A stretch of 64,000 nucleotides of DNA. Origin: Acidobacteriota bacterium. Lineage in GTDB: Bacteria; Acidobacteriota; Terriglobia; Acidiferrales; UBA7541. Positions 7,118-17,036 of the stretch are shown here, piece after piece. Location of the stretch: the NCBI GenBank assembly GCA_003223325.1, contig QHYS01000026.1, positions 1 through 64,000 on the forward strand. The letters run 5' to 3'. The notes beneath the pieces were generated by a model, which was not told the origin of the DNA, searched no databases, and saw only the letters and a list, made by a program, of their open reading frames with translations. Both the position numbers and the translations under genes were made by a program. Each line of letters opens with the position of its first letter. The first letter of the stretch is position 1.

Positions 7118-10100
7118 TTAGGTTTCGAAAGATTCCTCCCGTTCTGGGAGCTTATCGTCCTTCCGGGCGGACCAAACATATAGTGTGGGCAAAATAAATA
7201 TGCTCATCGCCAAATTGACCATCAGGCCGCCGACGACGACGATCGCAAATGGCCGCTGTGAGTCCGAACCGATAGCATGGGACGTCGCAGCTGGCAGCAA
7301 TCCAAGAGTCGCCACCAACATCGTCATCATGATCGGGCGTAGCCGCAGGACAGCGCCGTCTACTGCGGAGTTTACGATAGTGTGGCCTCGGGAACGGAGT
7401 TGGTTGATGTATTCGAGCATGATGACGCCGGTCTGCACGGAGACGCCGAAGAGCGCTAGGAAACCTATGCCCGAGGACACGCTGAAGTGAGCGTCTGTAA
7501 CCAGAAGTGCGACTAGGCCGCCGATGCTGGCCATCGCTACGGTCGCAAGAATCAACGCGGCCCACTTGGACGAGCGAAACATTGAGTAGAGGATCATGAA
7601 GATCACCAGGACGGTTATTGGAACGATAAGGAACAATCGCGCCTGAGCTCGCCTCTGACTCTCGTATTCACCTTCCCAATCGAGGCGGTACCCGCGCGGC
7701 AGTTGAATCTGTGCGTTTACTCTCCTGATGGCTTCCTCGACCGCGCTGCCTATATCGCGGCCGCGCACGCTGTACTTGATCGCGATATAGCGCTGATTTG
7801 CCTCACGGTAAATTTCCGAACCGCCATCCTGTTCTTTGATCTTGCAGAGTTGCGCCAGTGAGACTCGTTCGCCTGACGGTGAAAGCAAGCGAATGTTCTC
7901 GAGGGCCTCCTTCGTGGTGCGGTACTGGGGCAGATAACGCATCACCAGATCGTATCGGGCCTCACCGCGCAGCACCTGAGTGAGCGCATTGCCTCCGGCC
8001 GCGGTTTGGATGGCATCTTGTATATCAGCGACGTTGATCTGATAACGCGCCGCTTGTGCGCGGTCTACCTCGAAATTCAAGTTGGGCTGGCCCAAAACCC
8101 GAAAGACTCCCAGATCCTCAATTCCTTTGATCTGGCGCATAACGGAGACTATCTGATCGGCCTTTTGCTCGAGAACGTTCAAGTCATCGCCGTAGATTTT
8201 TGTGGCTAGTTCGCCCTTTACCCCACTGACCGCCTCTTCCATGTTGTCTTCTATCGGCTGAGAAAAACCCCAGACGACACCGGGAATTTTGTTCAGTTCG
8301 CGACTCATGGCGGCGATCAATTCGTCCTTGTTCTGGCGGAAGACCGGCCTCCACTGCTCCTTGGGCTTCAGGTCAACAAAGTACTCGGTATTGAAAAAGC
8401 CCGTCGTATCCGTTCCGTCATCAGGGCGCCCGACTTGGCTGGTGCACTGGGGCACCTCGGGAAAGGAACAAAGCACGGTGCGCGCTTGGTTTGCCACCCG
8501 GATTCCTTCGCTTGGTCCCGTGCTGGGAGCAAGCGTGCCTCGCACTCATAACGCACCTTCACCCAAGCGGGGCAGAAACTCGGAACCGATGACGCCGCCG
8601 TAGGCGAGATAAACGGCCAGACCTAGGCCCGCCACTCCGCTACCTACAGTCAACATGCGGCGATCAATCGCAAAGCGCACGGCCTTGCGATAACGGTCAG
8701 TCAAAAACGCCATCGCAGGGTTATGCAACTCGCGAACTCCCTTGCGAAAGAGCAGAGTGGAGAGCACAGGCGCGACGAGCATGGAAAACAACAGCGCGCC
8801 CAACAGCGCAAAAGCAACGGTCCAAGCCATCGGCCTGAAAAGGCGTCCCTCGACTCTTTGCAATGTGAAGATGGGTAAATAGGACGTGATGATAATGCCG
8901 ATGGCGTAAAACACGATCTCTGCACTTCATGGGCTGCGCCGCGAATCGCTTCCGCCATCGATTTTGTACTTTCTCCATTCTGGCGATGGCTCAAATGGCG
9001 GACGATATTCTCAACCATGACCACCGCACCATCCGCAACCATTCCGAAGTCCAAGGCGCCGAGCGAAAGGGGGTTTGCGGGAATGCCTCTGAGATTGAGG
9101 CAGGTGGCGGCAAACAATAGCGCAAAAGGAATGGTCAGGGCGACAATAACGGCCCCGCGAATGTTCCCAAGAAATAGAAAAAGAACAATTGCGACGAGCA
9201 CCATTCCTTCGGTGAGGTTGTGCAGCACGGTATGCGTCGTGTAATGGACCAGGTCGCTGCGATCGATAAAGGGAACGATCTTTACGCCGGCCGGTAAGAT
9301 GTGGTCGTTGAGCTCTTTGACCTTGGCCGCGAGACCCCTGAGGGCCTCGTCCGCATTCGCACCCTTACGCAGGAGAACGATTCCAGAAACAACGTCATCG
9401 TTGTCGATAATCGCGCCGTCTTCTCGCTGGATCGCGCGGCCAAACTGGCCCAACCGGATCTTTGGGCCTTGCTCGACCCCAGCGATGTTCTTTACTCGCA
9501 CCGCCGTCCCGCTCTTGGTCGTAATGACCGTGTTTTCGATGTCTTGTACGTTCTGGACCAAGCCAACTTCCCGAATATTGATCTGCTGGAGGCCGGCTTC
9601 GATGAAGCTGCCGCCCGCATTTACATTGTTGTTGGCGAGTTGCTGTTCTACCTGTGCGAGGCTGAGACCGTAGGAGATCAGCTTGTCCGGGTCAACGCGA
9701 ACCTGATATTCGCGCGTGGGTCCGCCGAAGCTGGCAACATCCACAATGTCGGGGACAGATTGTAGGTTTTTCTCAACGACCCAATCTTCGAGTGATTTCA
9801 ACTCCATTACGTCGTACTGTGGATTGGTGCTTCGAAGCGTGAAGAAGTAAATCTGGCCGACAGGGCTCCAGTCTGTGCCCATCTGCGGTACGACACCGGA
9901 GGGCAAGGTGACTTGAGAAAGCCGTTCGAGGACCCTCTCCCGGTTCCAAGCGTTTTGTTCTTCATCATCAAAAATTAGCTTCAGGTCCGAGAGCCCGAAT
10001 AGAGAGAAGGAACGGAGGTGAACCACATGCGGGATGCCGTTCATCGCCGTTTCGAGTGGAATCGTCACCTGCTGCTCGATTTGTTCGGCGGAGATTCCGG

Positions 10101-10260
10101 GCCACTGCGTGATGATCTCTACGTAGTTGTCAGCCACGTCGGGATAAGCTTCGACGGGCAATTGAGGGAAGGAAATCGCCCCCCAGCCAAACAACAGCAG
10201 CGCAGCTGCAAGGATGAGAAAGCGATTGTTCAGCGCAAAATCGACTAAACCACGAATCCT
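7118..10260 (-). pseudogene. cusA/czcA: Heavy-metal RND efflux pump (CusA/CzcA), broken
   Basis: Inner-membrane proton-driven pump of the HME-RND family that would expel Cu, Ag, Zn, Co or Cd from the periplasm. Joining three frames gives about 1047 residues, the full family length. Recognisable parts are FPQLPVEAYPDVADNYVEII near the N-terminus, GPTREYQVRVDPDKL, SLGALDFGMVADGAVVMVEN, and the second half with NEDLKPKEQW-like FVDLKPKEQWRPVF. Three lesions: the expected start codon position reads AGG at 10260 after an upstream TAG (the first usable start is a TTG at 10194); one base is missing near 8916-8917 (HEVQR then VFYAIG); and an in-frame TGA at 8548-8546 replaces the Trp expected in GEGALWVRGT. 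Confidence 0.85.
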
Positions 10261-10305
10261 CGACTACTCCCTGGGTACTGCGGCGACCAATGGATGGCGT
10301 CGCCT

Positions 10306-11438
10306 TTATTGCTCGACTGTGTTCTCCAGCGCCAGGGCATCGTTTACGACCTGCTGGCCGGTCTGAATCCCGGAAACGATCTCTTGGATGTTGCCAGGCA
10401 GCATCTCTCCCGCTACGACTTCGGTTCGCCGAAACCGACCGCTTCCCGCCGACACAAAAACCCAATCGCGATCTTGCAAGTGCAAGATCGCAGAAGCCGG
10501 CACCGTTGCATGTTTCTCCTCGGTCATGCCATGGAACGTAGCTGTGACAAACATTCCGATGCGCATGAGCCCAGGATTGCGTACCTCGATGCGCACCTTG
10601 GCCGTGCGAATATTTGGGTCCAGAATCGCGCTGATATTGTTGATTGTGCCTCTGAAGACTTGGCCGGGAAAAGCATTCAGCCGGATGTCCGCAGTCTCGC
10701 CGAGGCGCACGCTCGGAAGATCGTTTTCATGCACATCGCAAAGCACCCAGATGTAGGAAAGATCAGAAATCGTAAACAGGTTCGTTCCCAGACCTTGCAC
10801 GCCCCCGGCATTCGTGACTTGCTGCTCTGCGATGACTCCAGAAACCGGCGCGACGATGTCCACGATCCCGGTCGGATGTTCTAGGTCACTTCCCAACAAC
10901 CGCAGATGCTCCGAAGTGGTTTCCACGTCCACCTGTGCTTTGTCTTCCGCATCCTGTGCGACCTGCAGATCATTCAGGGCAATGGCTCCGTGAGCATAAA
11001 GATCCTTGGCGCGGTCGAGTTGAGTTCGAGCGAGCGAGCATCTCATCGGCGACAGCCTTGCGATATTCGGAAAAAGCGCCCGAGATATCCGAGCTCTGGA
11101 CACGCATCAGGAGCTGACCTTTTTGAACGGTGTCTCCCAAACGCGCCTGAATTTCTACCACCCGGCCGGCAGCAAGCGAGACGACCGGCACGGTTCTAGA
11201 CACATCGGGACTCACCGTTCCGGTAACCACCAGTTGCGATCTGGCGGCGCGCTGGGCCCGCCGTTACCAGCGAAAATTGTTCCGGGTGATCGACCCTGAC
11301 GACATTGAGATCCTGCTCATGTTCGACGTGGGCTGGTGGCGGCGCTTCAGCCGCCGGGTCAGCATGGGTGCTACAACCAGCCAGAGTAAGACCCAAGGCA
11401 ACAACGCATGCACATCGGGCCCCAATTGTGCTTGTCAT
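10306..11438 (-). pseudogene. cusB/czcB: RND periplasmic adaptor (CusB/CzcB), broken
   Basis: Membrane fusion protein that would link the pump to an outer-membrane channel. The N-terminal frame (ATG 11438) is a lipoprotein with LTLAGCSTH as the lipobox. The core continues in a second frame (VVTGTVSPDVSRTVPVVSLA) and the C-terminal half in a third (ARTQLDRAKDLYAHGAIALN ... ILHLQDRDWVFVSAGSGRF). One extra base lies near 11240-11255. The second frame change coincides with a triple GCTC at 11028-11039, where two units would restore the reading DEMLARTQLDR. It lies directly upstream of the broken pump, so the operon as sequenced is dead. No outer-membrane factor gene is seen. Confidence 0.85.
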
Positions 11439-11533
11439 TAGACGACCTCATCTATCCAACACGAAATTGACCCGACCGCCACGCAGCTATCGAATACCGT
11501 CCCAATGCCTCTGAAATGGTTGAGAGAGATTTC

Positions 11534-12232
11534 TTAGACGTGGAGGAATGGCCGAGGTGGAGCGCGGCCCGAAGGCGAGGATCGAAACAACGTCCCTGCA
11601 AAACCCAGCGCCCGCGACAAAGCCGGCCTCGATTTCTGTACGACAGGAATTTTGCGGCCCGGACTCCAGAGGGCGGAATACTCGAAGCCGAGAATCGTGC
11701 GGTCCCCTAAGAATCGTGACACGATTCCGAGTTGCGTTCTGGACGAAACGGCTTCGCTTGGAAACTGGGCCGGGGCAGCAGCCGAAAAATTGCCTTCGCC
11801 ATCATTCAAAAGGACGGCTACCAATTCGTGTCGCCATGCCGTAACCAGAACCAAATCAAGAGCACGATCGCCATTTACGTCCTGCGCGACCAACACCAGC
11901 CCGCCGCCGGGCCCCGTCACTCCTATCGTTTGCAGCCTGCCTCTGCTGAGCTGAAATGAGACCCAATAGCGCGAGCGAAGAGTGTTGAAGCGGGCGATCT
12001 CCACGGTGGCGAGGTCTGGCTGGCGATCGCCGTCGAAATCACCGATCGCAAATTGCGAGTCTGGGATCGTGGCGCGAGAATTTTGCGCTTGCGTCTTACC
12101 TGTGCCACGGCTGAAGTCAGAGCTGCGGGCATTGGCAACTTCCGAAATCGCGAGCAAACAGCACAGGCCGAGGAAGAGATGCATCCACCACTTCCAGGTC
12201 CTTTGCAAGACGCAAATCATTGCCTCTGGCAT
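11534..12232 (-). CDS. Exported FG-GAP/VCBS repeat protein
   Basis: A 232-residue product with a hydrophobic N-terminal segment (WMHLFLGLCCLLAISEVANA) that should act as a signal peptide. Two calcium-binding-like repeats follow, IGDFDGDRQPDLATVE and AQDVNGDRALDLVLV, plus VLLNDGEGNF. These are blades of an FG-GAP beta-propeller, but there are too few for a complete propeller. It is the first gene of the run leading into the adaptor and pump, 95 bases upstream of the adaptor. A role in metal handling is only suggested by position. The C-terminal 35 residues are basic and proline-rich. Confidence 0.7.
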   Translation of the reverse strand: MPEAMICVLQRTWKWWMHLFLGLCCLLAISEVANARSSDFSRGTGKTQAQNSRATIPDSQFAIGDFDGDRQPDLATVEIARFNTLRSRYWVSFQLSRGRLQTIGVTGPGGGLVLVAQDVNGDRALDLVLVTAWRHELVAVLLNDGEGNFSAAAPAQFPSEAVSSRTQLGIVSRFLGDRTILGFEYSALWSPGRKIPVVQKSRPALSRALGFAGTLFRSSPSGRAPPRPFLHV

Positions 12233-12304
12233 CAGTAATATTTATAGCGGTTTATAGGGAGTCTGCCAACCGGCGGGTTCACTGTGGGTTCACTCTTGCT
12301 ACCC

Positions 12305-12549
12305 CTATGAACACATGTTGACCGGATTTTGTGTTTCTACTATCCAATGGACCACTTCGCCATTCTCGCCTTTTACATCGAGTTGCAGGAGGCAATGGGG
12401 ATTGGACCAGAACCATTCGGTCACGGTTCCCTTCAGGGTAAGTCTCTTGTCGGTATCGAAGGCCGCAGTTCCGTGGTGTGCAAGTAACGGGCGGAAAAAG
12501 TCGCCGCACACAAGGCTAGAACGAATCTTGGTGCAACTTTCCTGCTCAT
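12305..12549 (-). pseudogene. Small exported AHH/NPH protein (DUF6152-like), broken
   Basis: The signal peptide MSRKVAPRFVLALCAATFSA begins at ATG 12549, but the mature part (LLAHHGTAAFDTDKRLTLKG, TVTEWFWSNPHCLLQLDVK) is in another frame; one missing base near 12488 would join them. The product then stops at 12305 after NPVNMCS, where relatives continue for about 30 more residues. The family hallmark, His-His just after the cleavage site and an NPH further on, is shared with the genes at 17037 and 19366. It follows the large secreted protein at 12572 by 22 bases. Confidence 0.7.
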
Positions 12550-12571
12550 TGCTCGCGCTTCCGTTTGCCAG

Positions 12572-13483
12572 CTATCGTTGCGGTGAATGGCCCCCTACGC
12601 CACCGGCCCCAGAACCACTTGAAGGATCGCCAAATAATCTATTATAACGCTCCATCTCCGAGGGCGAACAATACTGCTCCATGACGTCCCGATGAGGATC
12701 CTCCAATTTCATCAGGAACTTGTCCATAGCGACCCAAGGTTTCGTATACATTTTGGGATCGTCGATGGTCACCGTCCATTCCAAATGGTCGCGGTCAACG
12801 CGATGGAACCGCTCCTCCACGCGCAATTGATCGCTGATGGGACGCCCCGCGGTATCCAGCCACACCCGGTCTTCTCCCATCATTCCCGTCGTCTCAACAA
12901 CGAGCGTGGTGTCATCAACCCATTTTCCGACTGAGTATCCGTAATAGCGGGGCTCCTTAACTTCCTTACCGATCAGTACGCCGCCATCCACCAAGTTGGG
13001 AAGTTCGCGGCCGTCCGTCCAGATGACGCGCCAGACGGTTCCATACTGGTAGAGCATCACGATCTTGTACTCGTTCTGAAGGATCTGCGTTTCCCTCAGG
13101 TTGTAAAAATTCATCCGCGGAAATCCCAGCGGCTCGCATTTGTCGCGCGGATCGTCAAAAAAGCCGGGAAGCACAGCATCAGCTCCTTCGAGTGCGTGGT
13201 GGGACTTATACGTTTGTGATCCATAAGGCGTGAAGGGCAATTGATGTTCCGGCTTTCCGTCATTCGGCATAGCCTTAACGCCATTCGCCTGGATTCCGTC
13301 TGAAGGCCCATTGGCCGGCTCCCAGGTTCCAGAAATATCGTGGCGGGGAGCAGCGGCCGCGGCCGCTCTCTGTCCTTTGGCCGCCGCGGGCGGCTGCGGC
13401 CGCTCGCTCTGAGCGAGTGCCGGCGCCGAAAAAATCACCGCTGCCACCAGGACAATAATCGAGACGCTGAAGCGATGTAGCAT
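12572..13483 (-). CDS. Exported protein of the GxSxGxWxxDTLVV family
   Basis: 303 residues from ATG 13483 (MLHRFSVSIIVLVAAVIFSA), a clear signal peptide ending APALAQ. An Ala/Pro-rich linker leads to HDISGTWEPANGPSDG. The core has RDKCEPLGFPRMNFYNL, VMLYQYGTVWRVIWTDGREL, GYSVGKWVDDTTLVVETTG and DDPKMYTKPWVAM. Paralogues at 17477 and 19764 share the same order of motifs. I know these only as uncharacterised secreted proteins common in Acidobacteria. It is paired with the small AHH protein downstream. A beta-rich fold is likely; no catalytic residues can be named. Confidence 0.82.
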   Translation of the reverse strand: MLHRFSVSIIVLVAAVIFSAPALAQSERPQPPAAAKGQRAAAAAAPRHDISGTWEPANGPSDGIQANGVKAMPNDGKPEHQLPFTPYGSQTYKSHHALEGADAVLPGFFDDPRDKCEPLGFPRMNFYNLRETQILQNEYKIVMLYQYGTVWRVIWTDGRELPNLVDGGVLIGKEVKEPRYYGYSVGKWVDDTTLVVETTGMMGEDRVWLDTAGRPISDQLRVEERFHRVDRDHLEWTVTIDDPKMYTKPWVAMDKFLMKLEDPHRDVMEQYCSPSEMERYNRLFGDPSSGSGAGGVGGHSPQR

Positions 13484-13627
13484 TTCAAGACCTTTCGCGC
13501 GAGGGGAATCGGGCCAACCATACGTCTGCCGCCTCAATTAAGTCAAGTTCACCACCAGAACATCCAAATGGGGAGACGATTGCTGGGTTGTGGGAATAGA
13601 AATTCGGCAAGCGTCAGCCTAGGCCTT

Positions 13628-14263
13628 TTAGGTCGGATTCTTTGAAACGCCTAAGCCGTCGACTTCAACGTCAAGATGGTGATTGATGCGCAGCCCATAA
13701 ATGCCGTCGGTCTTCGCGGCCGGCCCGGTTTTGGGAAGTGTCTTCACGACCGTGCCGTTGACGACGAAATCAATCTTATCGGCCATCACGCGTACTTCGA
13801 GCGCATTGGTGCAGCTTCCATTGGCGTCGGGCTTCTTCACGGCGCTGCTGGGCGTCTTGTCTGACACTTCCTGTGTTGTACCTCCAGTTCGGCGTTTCAC
13901 AAGCCACGTCCCATCATCGGTGATCACAAAATACAGATACTCTTGGCCCGCCGCCGCTAGATTGCTCCCTCCGAATACGAGCCCGTAATATTCGAGGTAG
14001 CCAGTCGACTTCATCAGCTTGAATGTGCCTTTGAGCGTGTAGGTACCGGTCGCCGTATTTGCGGGGTTCCAGAAGACCGCTGCCTGAGGAGTGGTCACGT
14101 GAAAGCCCGATGCCGTTGTGACAAGCTTAATGGGGCCCGGGGCGTCCGGATCTGAAGCTTCGGTGCTGCGATCCACCCGCAGCATCCAGCCCTTCGGCAC
14201 CTGCGCGAGCAGGGGCATAACTGCAATTAAGGCGAGTACCGCGACAGCAGCATGGCGCTTCAT
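13628..14263 (-). CDS. Exported LamG/DUF1080-like protein
   Basis: 211 residues with signal peptide MKRHAAVAVLALIAVMPLLA. The mature part is beta-rich: FWNPANTATGTYTLKGTFKL, YYGLVFGGSNLAAAGQEYLY, TWLVKRRTGG, VMADKIDFVVNGTVVKTLP, YGLRINHHLDVEVDGLGV. That pattern (a ligand-binding jelly roll with a FVVNG..V turn) is typical of concanavalin-like or 3-keto-disaccharide hydrolase-like domains. No catalytic residues are evident. A good GGGAGG site precedes the ATG. It stands alone between the secreted genes. Confidence 0.72.
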   Translation of the reverse strand: MKRHAAVAVLALIAVMPLLAQVPKGWMLRVDRSTEASDPDAPGPIKLVTTASGFHVTTPQAAVFWNPANTATGTYTLKGTFKLMKSTGYLEYYGLVFGGSNLAAAGQEYLYFVITDDGTWLVKRRTGGTTQEVSDKTPSSAVKKPDANGSCTNALEVRVMADKIDFVVNGTVVKTLPKTGPAAKTDGIYGLRINHHLDVEVDGLGVSKNPT

Positions 14264-14453
14264 CTAAAGCCTCCCGAGAATATGATTCCGATAATACTCC
14301 CAGCCCGTCATCGTTAGAAGCCAATCGGATACGATACGCCTTCGGCATTGGAATTATGCCTCAACGGCGATTCCTCAATTTGGCGACGAGCGAAGCACGC
14401 ATGCCGCACGAGACGGATCAAAGGCCTCTCCGCCCTGTGTGCCTCTGAGAGAG

Positions 14454-15671
14454 TCAGTTTTCGTGCCCGTAAACGGCGATGCAACCCTGCTTGGCAGGAA
14501 AGCCAAACATGGTGTTGCACACGTCGGTTGGTGAGGCAGCGGTCGGAATCGCGATCGGAACGAAGATGTGATTGTTCTCCCGGAACGCGGCCACCGAATG
14601 GGAGCCGGGTCCGGCCGGCAGATTATTCAGCAGCTTGTTGGTCGCGGCATCGATGACGCTCAGAGTCGGATTGCCGCCGAAGCCGCTGGGTGCGTAATAA
14701 TTGTTGTCCCCGGGGTTATACCACACCTCGTCGGCGCCCCTGGTTCCTTCAACCGAGGTGAGCACTTTGCCCGTCAACGCGTCCAAAACGATCAGGGGCT
14801 TTCCTCCTCCACATCCGACGAGCAGGTGTTGCGAAGGGCCGAGCACCAAACCGGAGCCGCAATTACCCGTAGGATAGGTCGCTTCGATGGTCGGTGCCTT
14901 GGGGTCCTTCAAGTTGAAGACCACCACTTTGGAGGTCTCGCCCATGCCGGGCACCGTCGCAAGCATGCGGCCCCCCTTCAGTTCCGGATCCCAAAGCGGT
15001 TGCTCGAAGCCACGCGCACCGGGAAACGGAACCTTGCTAAGAAGAGTGTAGGGCGGATCGGAAGAGATCAGCGCAGCGTAGGGAGGCTTTTCTTCCGGAT
15101 TGCCGACAATAACGATGTGGTCTTTGGGATCGAATCCGATCTCGTCCGCGCGGCAATTAGCTCCCGTTGAGATCGTGGCAATGGGTTTGACATCATTGAA
15201 CGGTGGCTCGGCCTTTGCCAGATCGAACACCTTCACCATGCCATGGGCGTCGTCGGCCCATAGCTGATTGTTCGGCGTGACTAAGATGCCGTTAGGACCC
15301 ATTCCTTCGATCGGGCCACAGGGGTCGTCGGAAAGACCCAGGCCGTGAAAACCGGTAATGCGGCCGAGAAACAAATCGTTCTCGGCATCAATGACGTCCA
15401 CGCCGCCGTTTCCGGACTCAGCCAAGTAGTATCTGCCTGTAGTTTGATCGACCCAACTGATGTCGAACCGCAGAGGATTGCCAGGCAAATAGATTCCGCC
15501 GAGAAGTTTGACGGGCTTTTTCGAACTTGGCTTGGGACCGGCGTCCGGGCGTGGTCGCGCGTTCAGAACCAGGACAAGAGCGACCGACAAGAGAAACAGA
15601 GCGGACACGGTCGTTTTCCTCGGGGATTTCTTCCCGGGGAGTGGCGCAGGTTCTATCCTTGGGCCCATCAC
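14454..15671 (-). CDS. Exported YVTN/YncE-like beta-propeller protein
   Basis: 405 residues; Met1 and Met2 are both possible starts. An N-terminal membrane segment (TTVSALFLLSVALVLVLNAR) serves as signal or anchor. It is followed by repeated blade motifs: YYLAESGNGGVDVIDAENDL, PNGILVTPNNQLWADDAHG, MVKVFDLAKAEPPF, HLLVGCGGGKPLIVLDALTG, TLSVIDAATNKLLNNLPAGP. It is a surface or periplasmic propeller of unknown ligand. Cysteines at DDPCGP, GANCRA, GNCGSG, VGCGG and DVCN could form disulfides. A remnant of a similar protein lies at 20688. Confidence 0.75.
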   Translation of the reverse strand: MMGPRIEPAPLPGKKSPRKTTVSALFLLSVALVLVLNARPRPDAGPKPSSKKPVKLLGGIYLPGNPLRFDISWVDQTTGRYYLAESGNGGVDVIDAENDLFLGRITGFHGLGLSDDPCGPIEGMGPNGILVTPNNQLWADDAHGMVKVFDLAKAEPPFNDVKPIATISTGANCRADEIGFDPKDHIVIVGNPEEKPPYAALISSDPPYTLLSKVPFPGARGFEQPLWDPELKGGRMLATVPGMGETSKVVVFNLKDPKAPTIEATYPTGNCGSGLVLGPSQHLLVGCGGGKPLIVLDALTGKVLTSVEGTRGADEVWYNPGDNNYYAPSGFGGNPTLSVIDAATNKLLNNLPAGPGSHSVAAFRENNHIFVPIAIPTAASPTDVCNTMFGFPAKQGCIAVYGHEN

Positions 15672-15867
15672 ATGGCTCCTTTCGGCGTGTAGGCCAAGCT
15701 TCCGAGGCGACTGCGCGCTCGGTCGCCTTCTTCTCTTCAGCTAATGGAATAGCAAACGAATGGGGGTGATGATACTTATCTCGCGTTAGGGTTTCAAGCT
15801 TTGTTCCTTCTCGCAGCCTCGTGTTTTCTCTAGACATCAACGTTTTTTGGTGTAGCATGCCGCCGTT

Positions 15868-16353
15868 ATGTTCCTTCATCTCGGGCGGTTGTTGCAGAAC
15901 AACTCATTCATCGTCACGATCAACGAAGTGCCGGTGACCGCTGCGGCGCTCGAGATCATTCATTACTTCAGCATGTTTCTGGTTGTCGGTCCGACGGCGA
16001 TGGTGGACTTGCGTGTCCTCGGGGCAGCGGATCGGCATCACCCTGTTGCAGAACTAGCGGAACGGTTTTTCCCCTGGGTGTGGGTGGCGCTCGCGTTCAA
16101 CGCGCTGTCAGGGTTTCTCATGTTCGCGGGCAATGCCGTTGCGTATATTCCTGAATCGACATTTCACGCGAAGATGCTGGTAACTTTGCTGGCCATTATA
16201 TTCACCCTCGCTGTTCAGCGCGGCGTACCGAAATGGGATCGATCGCCCTCGATGCCTGCAACTGCAAAGATCGTGGCGATCATCTCAGTGCTTCTCTGGA
16301 TCGGGGCAATTCTCGCCGGAGTGGAGGTCCCGGCCCTTTCCGGCATTGGCTAG
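15868..16353 (+). CDS. Four-helix membrane protein, DUF6644-like (first copy)
   Basis: 161 residues with four likely membrane helices (around ALEIIHYFSMFLVVGPTAMV, WVWVALAFNALSGFLMFAGN, KMLVTLLAIIFTLAVQRGVP and IVAIISVLLWIGAILAGVEV). His residues in IIHYF and Arg in MVDLRVLG resemble the haem or cofactor contacts of CopD/DUF2214-type proteins, but this is only a resemblance. The neighbour at 16385 is a paralogue, 31 bases downstream on the same strand, so they may form a heterodimer. Confidence 0.68.
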   Translation: MFLHLGRLLQNNSFIVTINEVPVTAAALEIIHYFSMFLVVGPTAMVDLRVLGAADRHHPVAELAERFFPWVWVALAFNALSGFLMFAGNAVAYIPESTFHAKMLVTLLAIIFTLAVQRGVPKWDRSPSMPATAKIVAIISVLLWIGAILAGVEVPALSGIG

Positions 16354-16384
16354 GGTGTGAGATTACTAATTGGGAGCCATTGAA

Positions 16385-16873
16385 ATGGTGGGCGAAGTAG
16401 TCAATTTTGGTAATTGGCTGCAAAACACTTCGTGGGCCTTGGCGATCGCCACATCTGACTGGGCCTATCCCTTCGTGCAAGCGACCCACTTTACCGGATT
16501 ATCGCTATGGATTGGGACGAGCGTTGCGGTCGATTTGAGCCTGCTGGGCGTTGGTAATAGGCGGCAGCCGCCTTCCAGGCTCTCGGATGCGTTGTTCTTG
16601 TGGAACTGGATCGGCTTTGCGATCGCCATAGCCGGCGGCTTCCTACTCTTCTCCGTCTCGGCCGCGACCTACCTGGTTAATGCCGCCTTCCTCACTAAAC
16701 TCGGCCTGCTCATTCCACTCGCTGTTATTTTGCACGTAGCAGTGCAGAAAAGAGTGCGGGGATGGGGGCAAATGCCGGCCATGCCTGCGGTGGCGAAACT
16801 TGCGGGGCTGGCCGAGCTTCTGCTGTGGCTGTCGGTCGCGACGGCTGCGGTTTCGATCCCCTACTTAGCCTAA
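16385..16873 (+). CDS. Four-helix membrane protein, DUF6644-like (second copy)
   Basis: 162 residues from ATG 16385 (MVGEVVNFGNWLQNTSWALA). Helices include AYPFVQATHFTGLSLWIGTS, FLWNWIGFAIAIAGGFLLFS and LGLLIPLAVILHVAVQKRVR. It shares with the first copy a membrane His (ATHFTGL versus IIHYFSM), an Asp after helix 2 (AVDLSLLG versus MVDLRVLG) and MPAMPAVAKL versus SMPATAKIV near the last helix. They look like an old tandem duplication. Function unknown. Confidence 0.68.
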   Translation: MVGEVVNFGNWLQNTSWALAIATSDWAYPFVQATHFTGLSLWIGTSVAVDLSLLGVGNRRQPPSRLSDALFLWNWIGFAIAIAGGFLLFSVSAATYLVNAAFLTKLGLLIPLAVILHVAVQKRVRGWGQMPAMPAVAKLAGLAELLLWLSVATAAVSIPYLA

Positions 16874-16928
16874 GTCAGAAATACGTGGTTGCCCGCATAG
16901 GCGCCTTTTAGCCGCGACCCATAGAGCT

Positions 16929-17012
16929 GTCATTCTGAGGAGCGAAAACCCGGGGTACCAAGCGCGTGGCGGTTTTGCACATGCTGGGTGGTAGCGACGA
17001 AGAATCTCTCCT
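16929..17012. repeat. Copy of a dispersed GTCATTCTGAG...GACGAAGAATCTC element
   Basis: GTCATTCTGAGG at 16929-16940 is followed by GACGAAGAATCTCTCC at 16997-17012. The same two blocks occur in degenerate form at 54884-54921, and in inverted arrangement at 62536-62563. Elements of this sequence are scattered between genes in many bacterial genomes, to my memory. Confidence 0.45.
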
Positions 17013-17036
17013 CTATTTTTCTTTCGCGCAGGCTGT

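Noticed and set aside
9301-9765. Plus-strand frame opposite the RND pump
   Set aside because: It mirrors conserved CusA/CzcA coding sequence; no ribosome site.
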